Under the pieces are notes generated by a model that was not told where the DNA came from, made no database searches, and saw only the letters and a program-made list of their open reading frames with translations. The position numbers were made by a program, and so were the translations under genes. Below are positions 13,639 to 23,870 of a stretch of DNA of 64,000 nucleotides, piece by piece. The stretch comes from Nissolia schottii (lineage: Eukaryota > Streptophyta > Magnoliopsida > Fabales > Fabaceae): assembly GCA_003254905.1 (NCBI GenBank), contig QANU01112002.1, positions 56,069 through 120,068 on the forward strand, read 5' to 3'. How positions within the stretch are numbered: the first letter of the stretch is position 1; each line of letters opens with the position of its first letter.

Positions 13639-13718
13639 AGCCCATAAAGGCAGAGCAGGCCCGTTCAACAAAAAATGCATTGGGCTTGAATGGAACTAGT
13701 GGTGGGCCTGACGGCCCA
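13639..13718. promoter_or_regulatory. Site II-type promoter elements of NDUFA1
   Basis: Within 145 bp upstream of the ATG are AGCCCAT (13639-13645), TGGGCT (13681-13686), TGGGCC (13703-13708) and GGCCCA (13713-13718). CCCTAA, part of a telo-box-like sequence, is at about 13634-13639. Clusters of TGGGCY (site II) are known in plant nuclear genes for mitochondrial respiratory proteins and are bound by TCP factors. The assignment to this gene is inferred from position. Confidence 0.6.
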
Positions 13719-13782
13719 TACAACTAAAATTTTAAAAGAGAAATAGAGAGACGAAGGAGGGGTTGGAAGTGAAAGAGAGAAG

Positions 13783-14106
13783 ATGAATCTCCGATGGATG
13801 GAAGCGGTGCTGCCACTGGGGATCATAGCTGGAATGCTCTGCGTCATGGGCAACGCTCAGTATTACATCCACAAAGCCGCTCATGGAAGAGTCAGTATTT
13901 GTTATATCTTAATTAATCAATTATTTATAATTAAATTGGATCCAGTTTTGGATTTAATTAGGTTTGTTTTTAATGGGGAATAATTGTTTTTGGATTTTTA
14001 TTTTTATTTTCAGCCTAAGCACATTGGGAACGATATGTGGGACGTTGCCATGGAACGAAGGGACAAGAAGCTCGTCGAGCAAGCCAATGCTGCTTCTTCC
14101 AATTAA
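13783..14106 (+). CDS. NDUFA1: NADH dehydrogenase (ubiquinone) 1 alpha subcomplex subunit 1 (MWFE), complex I
   Basis: Two exons, 13783-13890 and 14014-14106, separated by a 123-nt GT-AG intron; 66 aa in all. Exon 1 encodes MNLRWMEAVLPLGIIAGMLC followed by VMGNAQYYIHKAAHGR. Exon 2 starts PKHIGNDMWDVAMERRDKK and ends NAASSN-stop. One membrane segment (about residues 8-24) is followed by the conserved HKAxHGRPKH and DxWDVAMERRDKK motifs of the family, and the length matches plant MWFE (about 65 aa). It is an accessory subunit of the mitochondrial inner-membrane complex I, near the membrane arm, with no catalytic residues. The start is the first ATG downstream of the site II cluster. The likely Arabidopsis counterpart, by memory, is At3g08610. 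Confidence 0.95.
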
Positions 14107-17100
14107 ATCTCAGGTATTTCAGCCTATCGATCAATCTAGGGTTTATTATGCTTCTCTCTGGGAATATCTAATTTTTGATTAGTTTATGATTAATCATGTG
14201 TTAGAACTTGTCAATTGGGGGGAATTTCCGTTTTCTTATTGCTTTTGTCACACAATCGAGCTGCTTTGGACAATTATAGCCCTTTGTTTGATGATGAAAA
14301 TATTGGAGTAAAGTGATTTTTTTGTGCTCCGACTTAAAGTGTGTTAGGATTAGGTTATTAGCTTCTTGAGGCCGTTTCTGAAGGGAAAGCACGAAAAAAA
14401 AAAAAAACATCGATTATTTCTTCAAAATAGTCAATACCCAAACATGCTCTTAAAGGTTTCGGAGGGAGTCTGTAAATTAGAGGAGGCAATGGTACCTTGT
14501 GCCTGCGCTTGGATGCATGATTGCTGCTACTGTTTCTATGGGATAAAGTATTGAACAAAACCCTATTTTATTTTGCGAAATACTTTATGAATTAAATTGA
14601 TGGCCAAATTTGCATTGGGGACATAAAATGATGCATGCTTTAAACATTGAAGGGCCAAATTGACGTTCAGAATCTTTAGAGGACTTACTTGATGTCACAT
14701 ATCGCATATATCTTTTGAGAATTAATTTTGACTATCTACTTGATTAAATATTATTCTTTGTAGCTCTGTTGTCATGATCAGCGTGCATCTAGGTTTCTTT
14801 GTGACTTTGTCTAATATTTTCTAAGAGAGATTCCTGTGTTTCATCTTTGACTAATCCTCATCTTACTAAGACTAACTGTGCATTTCCATGGTTCCAATCC
14901 ACGACATTCCACAAGACTAAGCCCACGAAATTGTTGATCTTGTAGTTGTTGAACAAAAAACTAAGCAGCAGGGATTCTTCTCAAATATGTTGAGATTTGT
15001 CTTATCTTGTTAATCATTTTACCGGATTTAATGCAATATTTCTAGTAAGATTGATATACACTAGCTCACTATGTGCCCAACTAATTCATTGTCCTCAGCT
15101 TGCTTACTAGTTCAGTTGCAACTGTCGGTATTGATCCATTTATCTGCTAGTTTTCTATTGTAAACTATAATATTCTCTGCTTTTGTACTTTATTTCTTCT
15201 TTAATGAAATATCTTTTCTTTCTGAAGAAAATGAAAGAAGGCAACTTTGTTACTTATTAGGACAGTATTGGTATATATTTGCACACATCAAAACATTTGC
15301 CTATAGGGGTGAACATAAAAATTTATAACATTTGCATGGATTATTGTCTTCCACCCTCAACAGGAAAAGCAACAGTATTTGTTATTGTATATTTTTTTCT
15401 GCTTGTCTTCCCACTATAAATATAATTTTTATTGTTGGCTATATAGCTTTAGTTTCAAGTTCCCTAACAGATACTTTGAGCTAGGGAGAGATTTGATTTG
15501 GTTTTTCTACAACACTTTATGATTTGGATATAGAACAGAAATCATGACATTTTGTTCTACTAAATGCAGTTTGTTTATCAATGTGATTGTGAGGAGAATA
15601 AATTGCTCATGTGGAGTTCAAGTTGTATTCTCAGGAAGCAGGGTGAATCACTACAATCAAAATTTTCCATCTGTTTTCTTGTATGCAACTCTACTTAAGC
15701 TTTGTAAGCTTTATAAATACTATCACGGTTGCTTTCTTTGCATGTGTTGAAATAGGCATTTGAAAGCTTTGTGGGGCCTTGAGATTTGTTTGCCTTTTGA
15801 TCTTGGACTATTTTTTGGTTGACTATAAATCTTGCGAGTTGATATCAATGATCGATGAATAATTGTGCAAAGCCTGCATTCCCAATCTCTATATTGCCAC
15901 TAAACATGTAGAGAAGGATGGAAATAGAAAAGGTTACCATGGCAGTTAATATATTTGTAAGCAGGAGATCATAGCAGAAGTTTTCAAGGATTTAACCTTT
16001 CAGGAAAAAGTTCCTTTAAAATTAGCTTGTCTTTAAAGTGAGAAAGGGGAAGGCTATATACATTAATAAGATCATGTGGTGGGATGCACACAAAATGCAC
16101 ATTGGTACTTTCTCACTTTCAAAACAAAGTTCAATTTAGAGAAGTCTTGTTTAACTTCCTGTGGCCTCCCAGAACCAGAATGATAATCCTTTCAAGTTTC
16201 AACCAATCCATGCCTCCAGTTGCTTTCTAAACCTGCTGCCACTGCATTCCAACTTTTTAATTCCGTCACAATGAGGTTTACATGCTAGTGAAACTACTAC
16301 CGTCATTTTCGATTATAAATGCATCAAGTCCCATTTAGAAAAACGATTGAAAAAAAAAATGAAAAATAATAATCCCGAAGGGAACATCAATCTGAAATAG
16401 TAGCTTATTAGTTGTTTTAGCCAGTACAGGTTTTCTAAGAATTGGTCTCACCGAGGACAAATGATTAAGGGGTGGCGTTTTGAAAAAGAAAGCAGGTATC
16501 TTGATCTACTGAAAATAAATGCATGCATGGCATCAATTGTTGCTAGCGACATTTTACCTCTTCAGAGTCCCTCTAGTCTAATAAATAACTGGACCAAGAT
16601 TTGCAATTTAATAACACGAAAAACTCCTTAATTTGTCAGGTTCGTCACTGCTGTCTGCTAAGTTTGAGAAGTTACTTATTTGAGGAAACAAACAAAAGAA
16701 ATATCTCGTACCATCAGACAACCAGATTTTTCAGAGGAAATTTGTCGATTATAACATTCATTTTTCCTCCTTTATTCCTTTTCCTTTTTAATGAATCCTT
16801 CCTATTGGTTTGTCCAACCTATTTGCAAAACTAGAAATTATTGGATGAGAAGTTTTCACCTTTGTAATTGTCATCAATCATTTGCTTCAAGAGTTTCTAC
16901 TACTGGATAGAGCCAAATGATTTTGTATTTTAACATCTCTTTTAACTTTTTTTTTTGGAAAGATTTGAAACATGGACAATATACATATCACTTTGCCTTA
17001 TGCTGAAATTTTAAAAAATAAGAACAAGGATTGAACTTTAAATAACTGACCATAGAAGTTCTTATATGTCATGAACCTTATCTCTTTAAGCCTTAAGTTG

Positions 17101-17457
17101 TTGACTAAATGTAAATAAATAATTTTATATCTTAATATTTGAGTTTGACATGTATTAACTTATGTGAGCTATGCTAAGAAGTTTAATTTTTCTTTATTAA
17201 CATAACTTTACACACAACATTAGTTTACAACACTAAGGTGAAAATTTTCTATCAAACTTTTTCTATGGCAAAAACAAGGGGTTCCTTATTATAACAAGTG
17301 AAAGTCACATTGGAATGATCTCTGCAATTCTCTCTGTCTCTACTCCCTTTTCCCCATTTTTTCTTCCCTCTCCCTTGACCCCTCAATCCAATTCCACAGG
17401 TTAAGACTTCAGTATTACCAAAATTAAAAAAATTGCATTGGAAACTTAAAAAACTTA
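14107..17457. other. NDUFA1 3' region and spacer
   Basis: The NDUFA1 3' UTR begins here. A possible 3' UTR intron donor (CTCAG/GTATTT at about 14109-14118) is seen but not proven. The rest is AT-rich, with scattered short frames that lack codon bias or family motifs. I see no second gene. Confidence 0.5.
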
Positions 17458-17612
17458 GGGAGCGTTTGATTTTAGCTTTTATTTTTAGGATTTTGTAAAG
17501 GAAACAACTATAAAATTTGGTTTTCTATTTTTATATCCTATTTTTACTATTTTTTTCATAAAATTCTGAAAACAAATTCTGGAAATGGAAATTGAAACCA
17601 AACACGCCCCCC
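17458..17612. mobile_element. Tourist-like MITE (PIF/Harbinger type), copy 1
   Basis: A 155-bp element starting GGGAGCGTTTGATTTTAGC and ending GAAACCAAACACGCCCCCC, flanked by TTA on both sides (17455-17457 and 17613-17615). It is almost one long palindrome and aligns in reverse complement with the element at 32257-32432. The TTA/TAA duplication and the GGG...GTTTGG ends are features of Tourist/PIF MITEs. Confidence 0.75.
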
Positions 17613-19865
17613 TTACATTTTCAGTATTTATACTTTAAGTTTCTTAATAAATATCCTTAGGACACTGAGTAGCTTTTAAAAATGTAAATAAACACACCTT
17701 ATATTGAACACACATATAATATGGGTCCCAATTTTATTTTTCAGAAAAAAACTATAAATAATTCTACCATTTGATTGTTATTGCTTTTGTGTGTTGCCCC
17801 ATTATACCTTAGGGGAGAATTCTGGACTTTTTAATTTGTGCAGCTTTGTGGCCTCAAAATTCAAGTGCAAAATGAATAGAGTGTGAAATAAAAATTTTAG
17901 TTTATAAAAGGTTGTGTATACATCCCTACCTACAAGGAGTCAGAAGCTATTTTCAGTGACCCAAATGATTGGCAGGTGTTGGTGGTGCTGAGCTGTGAAT
18001 GTGCATATACCTTACTTCATTACTCATCTCATCTTCATGCGTGCAGCATGAGGCAATGCTCTTTTTTGTTTGTTTTGGCTTCTCTTGTTTATTTGTATAA
18101 TATATTGAGTGGTTGACTCATACAAATAATGAAATAGTGGCCCAAGTTATATTTTAAGGAAGGAATGTAGCTTTACAGGAGTATAAGATTATGTGAACTA
18201 CATATTTTATATGCTTTTTGGCGGCTTTGATGATCATTAGAGAGCAGATAAAAATTATTGAAAGCTTATGAATCACCGAGTGAATTGTGATCTATCCAAC
18301 ATAATAAAGTCACATTTTATCTTTATTAATTTATATTTTTATTTAAAATACCATTGTATTATTAAATTAAATCTAAGATGCTCCAAGAGTTTTCAATAGT
18401 TTATCCTCCAAGTAAGTCAGGAACTAAAAACAATTCAAGTTATTATATAATATAATTTTGGGTAATGCTACACGAATACGACATGTGAGTGCACATGAGT
18501 TTCATGTGATTATTATACTCTATTATGCATTTATATGTTATTGTATTTTTATACGTGTCCAATTTTATTGTTTAAATAGTATTACAATGTAATATTCAGT
18601 GTTGGGGAACTTCAACTGAGAAAGACAAAAAAATAAAATAGAATTAAATAATGCATTTGACATTTGCGTGCTTGGACGGCTTCACAGCTGAAAGGCCATG
18701 GGCAAAAGAACTTGATTCCTCCTTGCCATGTGCTGTCTGTACACAAGTCTTGTTACTTTGGACAATGAAATGTCAAGCTGAAAAACAAGTTTTTAATTAT
18801 TATTATTATTAGTAGTATTATTTTATTATTATTTTTTTTATGCCTAATAGAGGTTAGGAGAAGAAGTAAATGCAGTCAAAATTGTGAAGATTTTACTTTC
18901 TGTCTTGACTTGACTGCCAGCGTTGCATTGACCCTTTTGGGTGCAAATGCTCACTCAAGTGCCAGCACCCAGCTGCAGGTCTTGTTTGGCTTTACTTTGC
19001 TTTGCCCACTTGTCTATTTGATAACATCTTGCAACATAAGCAATGATGACAGACCCATAAACTCCTTGGAATACTTAATATTTCTAAGCTTATTGCCTTC
19101 TCCATCTTCAATTTATATAAGCTTCAATTCCCTTTTTAGTAGGAGTGGTCGGGAATCAACTCTAAATTCAAAAACAAAACTTTTTTACTTTCAGAATATT
19201 CTAAAAAATTTTAGCTAAAATTTACATACGCTATTTTTATTTTCAGTGGCAGCACCTAGTTGAGCATGTTTTGCTCATTAATATGCTCGTTAATAGATTG
19301 ACATTCTAACTTTGAAGCCAAAATGTGACTTTATTAACCAACACAGTACACTCAAAACTTTAAGCTACACGAATGCCTAATAATTTCTGGTGTATTATTA
19401 TTAACAGAAAACACTGCATCCAAGCCAACAAAAGGAGAGTGATCAAATAAGCCAAGGCAAGAGTGGTGCGTTCTCATGATCAAGAAGGTTAACAACATTC
19501 TAGATCTTGGGTCTCTCTCTCCCCTCACTTAAATGGATGAACAGGAATGATGGGACTGGTCTGGTGGCTGAGCAAATAAGACCATTGTGTGCCCACTACA
19601 TTCATCACCACCTGCAGAGTGTACTGAAAAAATAAAAAAAAAGAGCCAAAACAAACAAACCCCCAGAAAAATTAGGTGCAACATTTTTATTCCTTCTCAA
19701 TGGAACAACTGAATTCATACACATATATAATCACTTTTGGCATTGGCTAAATTCACACCACAATGAATCATATCATAAAGAGAGGGAGGGAGAGATCACA
19801 GATTTACACAAAAATAAAAATAAAAATAAAAATCCTATGTTACCACCAGTATAATTAACCAAAGG
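17613..19865. other. Spacer between NDUFA1 and DUF1191
   Basis: AT-rich with no gene found. It contains an ATT-rich run at about 18798-18840 and an (AAAAT)-type run at about 19808-19834. The 102-aa frame at 18910-19218 looks spurious because it has no homology or signal that I recognise. The part near 20100 probably belongs to the DUF1191 3' UTR. Confidence 0.5.
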
Positions 19866-19873
19866 AGCCTAAG

Positions 19874-19988
19874 CATGGTTCTAAATTACGGTCTGCAACC
19901 ACAACTGCTGCCGCAACATTGCTGTTGCAATTGCAGTAATCGCAACACAAGTGCATTGCAGTATCAGAGACCGCAACTTAAAACCATG
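19874..19988. mobile_element. hAT-type MITE downstream of DUF1191
   Basis: A 115-bp element with inverted ends CATGGTTCTAAATTACGGTC and, in reverse complement, CATGGTTTTAAGTTGCGGTC. It is flanked by a perfect 8-bp duplication AGCCTAAG (19866-19873 and 19989-19996). An 8-bp duplication indicates the hAT superfamily. It lies about 130 bp past the DUF1191 stop codon, so it may sit in that gene's 3' UTR. Confidence 0.85.
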
Positions 19989-20114
19989 AGCCTAAGCAGA
20001 CAAAGGCATAGTGGCACCATAAAAGGGGGAAAAAGTGTGATTAGAAGAATTTCTGATTACAGGAAACGAACTTGAATATGAGAGTGGAAACAGCAAGTGG
20101 CCACAAAAATAGTG

Positions 20115-21080
20115 TCAGGGTGCGGGTGAGGGTGCATTTTCATGCTCAAGTGTTGGTTGTGTTCTAGTAACCGTTGCAGCAGGTGCTCTTGTATCCCCAA
20201 CTGAGGCCATATGAAGAGCTTCTCCAACCTCTGAAGCCCTCTCCATTCTCTGCATCTTCTTCTTCTCCCTGTACTTCCTCATCCACAAAACTAGCAACCA
20301 CAACAACACCAGCAAAACCAGCCCTCCCAACACAGAACCAACAACAATCCACACCTTCTTGTGGCTCTTGTTCCCTCCTCCTCCACGAGCACTTGGCGGT
20401 GCCGGAGGTGGTGAAGCGGATTTAGCCACTATAGAGAAATGACCCTGCCGGGAGCTAGAACATGTGCTTCCTCCTCCTGTTACATTGGTGAAGTTGGAAG
20501 AGCCCTTTAAATCAAACCAAACACATTGTGCAATAGCACCATCAGGAACAGGCTTCAAGCCACGGAACTTGACCAATATGGGGTCGCCCGAAGCCGTTAC
20601 ATTTAGTTCCAGTAGATTTGTAGCCAACAAATCTGTTCCATCGTAAGCTAGGAGTCCCAAAACTGGAGCCAAGTAGGTGTAATTGGGAAGTGGGTAGTAC
20701 CTGGGGGAAAATTTGCCCAAGTTTTGGTACACCAAAACCAGCCTTTTCACATAGGGTTTCTCAATGAGTCCCTTGGGGATATCAAACTCATTGTACTCAT
20801 GAAAGCCTTTTCTCCTCAAACTTCCACTCCTTAACCTCAATGCCAAAACCTCAATCCCGGTTAAATTGGAAGGAAGCTGAGTGGTTGCATTGTAGATTTT
20901 ACCTGTTCTGGGTTTCACCAAGGCCTTGTATGCATATTGTTGGAGAATTGCATCCAGGGCTTTAGCTTCTTCCCTTGTAGTAGATTGAGCATGAACACGG
21001 GGAAGTGGTTGTTCAAAGCACACAAGAACAACAATAACAACAACAAGAATCACCACCAGATTTGGAGGAATAGGCCCCAT
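20115..21080 (-). CDS. DUF1191 family transmembrane protein
   Basis: Single exon on the minus strand, 321 aa. The start chosen is the ATG at 21080, the only ATG in the open frame. The frame extends upstream to 21170 but only from a GTG, so that part is leader. Residues 1-32 form a signal peptide (VVILVVVIVVLVC core, cleavage near HAQ). Residues 33-220 form the extracytoplasmic DUF1191 region with several N-glycosylation sequons (NAT 64, NLT 72, NYT 133, NVT 160, NFT 196, NVT 199). A Pro/Gly linker (PPPAPPSARGGGG) precedes a membrane span at about 243-267 (VWIVVGSVLGGLVLLVLLWL), followed by basic RKYREKKK and a cytoplasmic tail. This is the topology of a type I plasma-membrane protein. The family has no known biochemical role. 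The length fits the family; by memory the Arabidopsis relative is At3g08600. Confidence 0.93.
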   Translation of the reverse strand: MGPIPPNLVVILVVVIVVLVCFEQPLPRVHAQSTTREEAKALDAILQQYAYKALVKPRTGKIYNATTQLPSNLTGIEVLALRLRSGSLRRKGFHEYNEFDIPKGLIEKPYVKRLVLVYQNLGKFSPRYYPLPNYTYLAPVLGLLAYDGTDLLATNLLELNVTASGDPILVKFRGLKPVPDGAIAQCVWFDLKGSSNFTNVTGGGSTCSSSRQGHFSIVAKSASPPPAPPSARGGGGNKSHKKVWIVVGSVLGGLVLLVLLWLLVLWMRKYREKKKMQRMERASEVGEALHMASVGDTRAPAATVTRTQPTLEHENAPSPAP

Positions 21081-21222
21081 GGATAATTTAGGAATTTTGG
21101 GCAATTCAGCTCTCTCTCTCTGCTTGTAACTTCTTCCCAATGTTTTGAACAAATTATAACCGAAAAACACAAAAGGGGAGGAGTAAATTTCTTTTAAAAT
21201 GGAAACTTGCTGGCACGTTTTG

Positions 21223-21657
21223 CTGCAATAATAAAAGAGAGGAGAGAAATATTCTTCTTGGGGCAGTATAAAAGAAGCACCTTTGAGTGATTTTCAGCCG
21301 TTAGCAACGCAACTTTAGTTTTTTTTCTTCCTCTCAAGAACCCCTTTTGCAAAAAAGGGGCAACAACAACACCAAAGATGGGGGAAAAGAAGACTCACTC
21401 AATAAATTGTTTTGGAATCTTCTTCTGATTCAGGGCATTTCATTCCTCTCCTCTTCAACCCTCAAAAATCAAATCTTGCAAAGTGGTTGATGGCAAGGTT
21501 TAAGGAGAATTATGAGCTAACATACCGCCAATCAATGATTGAGAAACCCCAAAACTGAAATGAATCCAATCAATCAATGCTGCTGGTAAAATTGTGAGAT
21601 CCAGGGCCCCATTTTGGATTTGGCAAAAGGGTAAAGTGCAAACTAAGAACTAATTAC
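21223..21657 (-). other. Probable 5' UTR intron of the DUF1191 gene
   Basis: Reading the minus strand, CAG/GTAATTAG at 21657 is a good donor. TTATTGCAG/C, ending at 21223, is a good acceptor 140 nt before the ATG. Removing this 435-nt piece would join a leader exon starting somewhere in the GA/CT-rich region near 22,250. This is inference from splice-site quality only. Confidence 0.45.
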
Positions 21658-22241
21658 CTGAAAATAGAAAAATAAATAAAATTCAGATTTTTTTTGAGGA
21701 TTCCAAAAGCACCAGCGAGTGAGCCCCAATTTGTTGTTGAAGGCTTGAGAAGTGAAAACATCATGCACCTCAGAACAAAGGAAGAAGCTTGGGATGCCGA
21801 CCGACAATAACCTTCGAGAACAGCATCATGTTTGCTTGGTGGGTTATGTGTGAACAAGAATTAATACTGAAAAAAATATATATATATAAAAAATAAAAAA
21901 TAAAAACCCATCGGGGGGGAGCAGCATTATTTTGGTGAATCTAGAGGAAAATGACAGAGAGAGACACGGTTGAAGTCAAGAGGCCTAGTGTTAATGATGC
22001 TGGATTTCACTTCTTTTGCTTTTTCAGTATCTACTACAGTAACTTGGTGGTGGTTGTGATATGAAAGGAGAGGAGAATAGGGTGTGTTTGGGGGTGTGAA
22101 AAGAGGAAAAAAAGGGTGGTGGTGGTGGTGCTAATTGTGACTCTGGATGAATGGTAGAAGGTTGGATGAATGAATGAATGAATGATGGGGGGGTGGGGGG
22201 ACTACTACTCTCACTTCACCAGCTGAGCTGAGGAACCCAGC

Positions 22242-22245
<4 letters not shown>

Positions 22246-22287
<42 letters not shown>

Positions 22288-22320
22288 AAAAGACAGAAAG
22301 TCCCTGTGTGTGTGTGTGCG
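22246..22320. repeat. (GA)20 microsatellite and TG/CG tract in the DUF1191 leader region
   Basis: An uninterrupted GA run spans 22246-22285, which is CT in the sense of the DUF1191 gene. A TGTGTGTG/CGCGCG tract follows at about 22305-22323. CT-rich tracts are common in plant 5' leaders and core promoters, so this may mark the DUF1191 transcription start region. Flanking minus-strand reading frames are low-complexity shadows. Confidence 0.8.
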
Positions 22321-22682
22321 CGCGACTGTGTGCGAGTGTGTGAGCGTGAGGAAAAATAATGATAAAGTGAAGAGAGAGTTCTACCAAAAGAGAAGGATGA
22401 AACTTCAATTTGGTCCCAACAAAACATTTATATTCTGCTTAATCCCAAAAGAAAACAAAATTCATTAATCCGTCACCTTTCTAAATTGTTTTCGTTAGCT
22501 ACTTACTTTTAAATGTTTTCTTCCATAATCTCTCACCTCTTGTCTAATTTTTTTAGATGAAAAATTAATAAGGGCACTTTAAAAACATGAGAGGCAGCTA
22601 ATGAGACATTTCTTTTGTTAGGAATTAAGTAAGACAAAAATATTTTGTCAAGAGAGTAAATCAAGGTCTTGCCAAAACAAAA

Positions 22683-22862
22683 TTTAGCTAGAATATATTA
22701 ACGGTGTAAATGAGTTTTATACAACTATTGAATCATATACAGACACTTTAGTTGATATAGTTAACTATTACTCATTACTTGAAAAATCATCTAAATGAAA
22801 TAAATTAATTAATTAAATGACAGTATAAAAATATTTATATTGTTAATGCATCAAAATTTAAC
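22683..22862. repeat. Dispersed repeat, copy 1 (about 170 bp)
   Basis: Aligns with 23699-23870 and 35597-35757. The shared core reads as 'ATATAGTT(G/A)ACTAT...ACTCA..ACTT(G/A)AAA' and continues through an AAATGAATTAATT-like block to a terminal TGCATCAA-type block. The ends resemble a GTAAAAGTTTTACA-like inverted repeat, so it may be a MITE family. Confidence 0.55.
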
Positions 22863-23698
22863 TAAAATAATTGTGAAAAATATTTTATTTCGACTCATTT
22901 TATATGAGATATCGTATCAACTTATGTCTTATTTATTATTAGTTAAAATTTTAATAAAACCCATACCTTATTAGTAACTCATCTCATGATAAATAAGATA
23001 AGAACAAATAGGGTAACTGACTCAATGAATACAAATAAAGGTGAAATTGGGAAACAGAATAAAAGTGTCTCTATGTTTTGCTATTAAAAATGAGGGACCC
23101 TTGGTTGAGATTCTAAGAGAGGTCACACCCTTATGAGATTTTATCTAATAGTGAATGTAGTATGAGTTAATATGATATCTCATGTCTATAATTACAAATA
23201 ACATTTTCCATTAAAAATATATTCACGCAATCCCTCCTAGAGATGGAGTGTGATACACAATATAATTCGACCACCAAGATCACAACTATTTATCGTGTTA
23301 GCTAGCGGATACTAATAAAACTTTTTTTTTTTTTAGAAAATAACTCTTTTTGCCGTTATAATTAGCCAAAGATTGGATTTATAAACAACACAAAATGTTA
23401 CTCGTGAATTTTACGCGTGCTCGACTGGGCATATGTTACATGGGGTCTTCAACTAACATATTTATCGATAGATTTTTTATTCGATGGTTAAATATATATT
23501 TTATGTTCAAACTGATTTATTTTTCTTTAAAGTTTGATGATATATTTACATGGGCAAGGTGCTTAATGATTTTTATGTAAAATAAATCAATAAATAAAAT
23601 ATCATTTGAAACATACTTATAACCTTATAAATTACTATAGAGACAAATATTTAAAATTTGATATTAAATAAGTTTATTTTAGTTTATGAGTTTAATTG

Positions 23699-23870
23699 AA
23701 ATATCTTGACATTGTAAAAAGTTTTACATTATAATCCAATCATATATTAACATTTTTAGCAAATATAGTTGACTATCACACTCACAACTTAAAAAGCCAT
23801 TAAGATGAAATGAATTAATTGGACGATCGTGTAAAGATCTTTACACTATTAGTGCATCAACATCTTAGTT
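23699..23870. repeat. Dispersed repeat, copy 2
   Basis: Same family as 22683-22862 and 35597-35757. It has a clear near-palindromic start (TTGTAAAAAGTTTTACA) and a matching GTGTAAAGATCTTTACAC near its other end, about 140 bp away. Confidence 0.6.

Noticed and set aside
18910..19218. 102-aa plus-strand frame with signal-peptide-like start
   Set aside because: The start is not an ATG in the sequence, and its second half is AT-rich noise without any recognised domain.
20115..21170. Longer 351-aa DUF1191 product
   Set aside because: The extension starts at GTG, not ATG, and adds a basic stretch in front of a good signal peptide. The ATG at 21080 is the first usable start.
22131..22427. 98-aa minus-strand frame
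   Set aside because: Made of the GA/CT and TG microsatellites (poly Leu-Ser), in the DUF1191 leader/promoter region.
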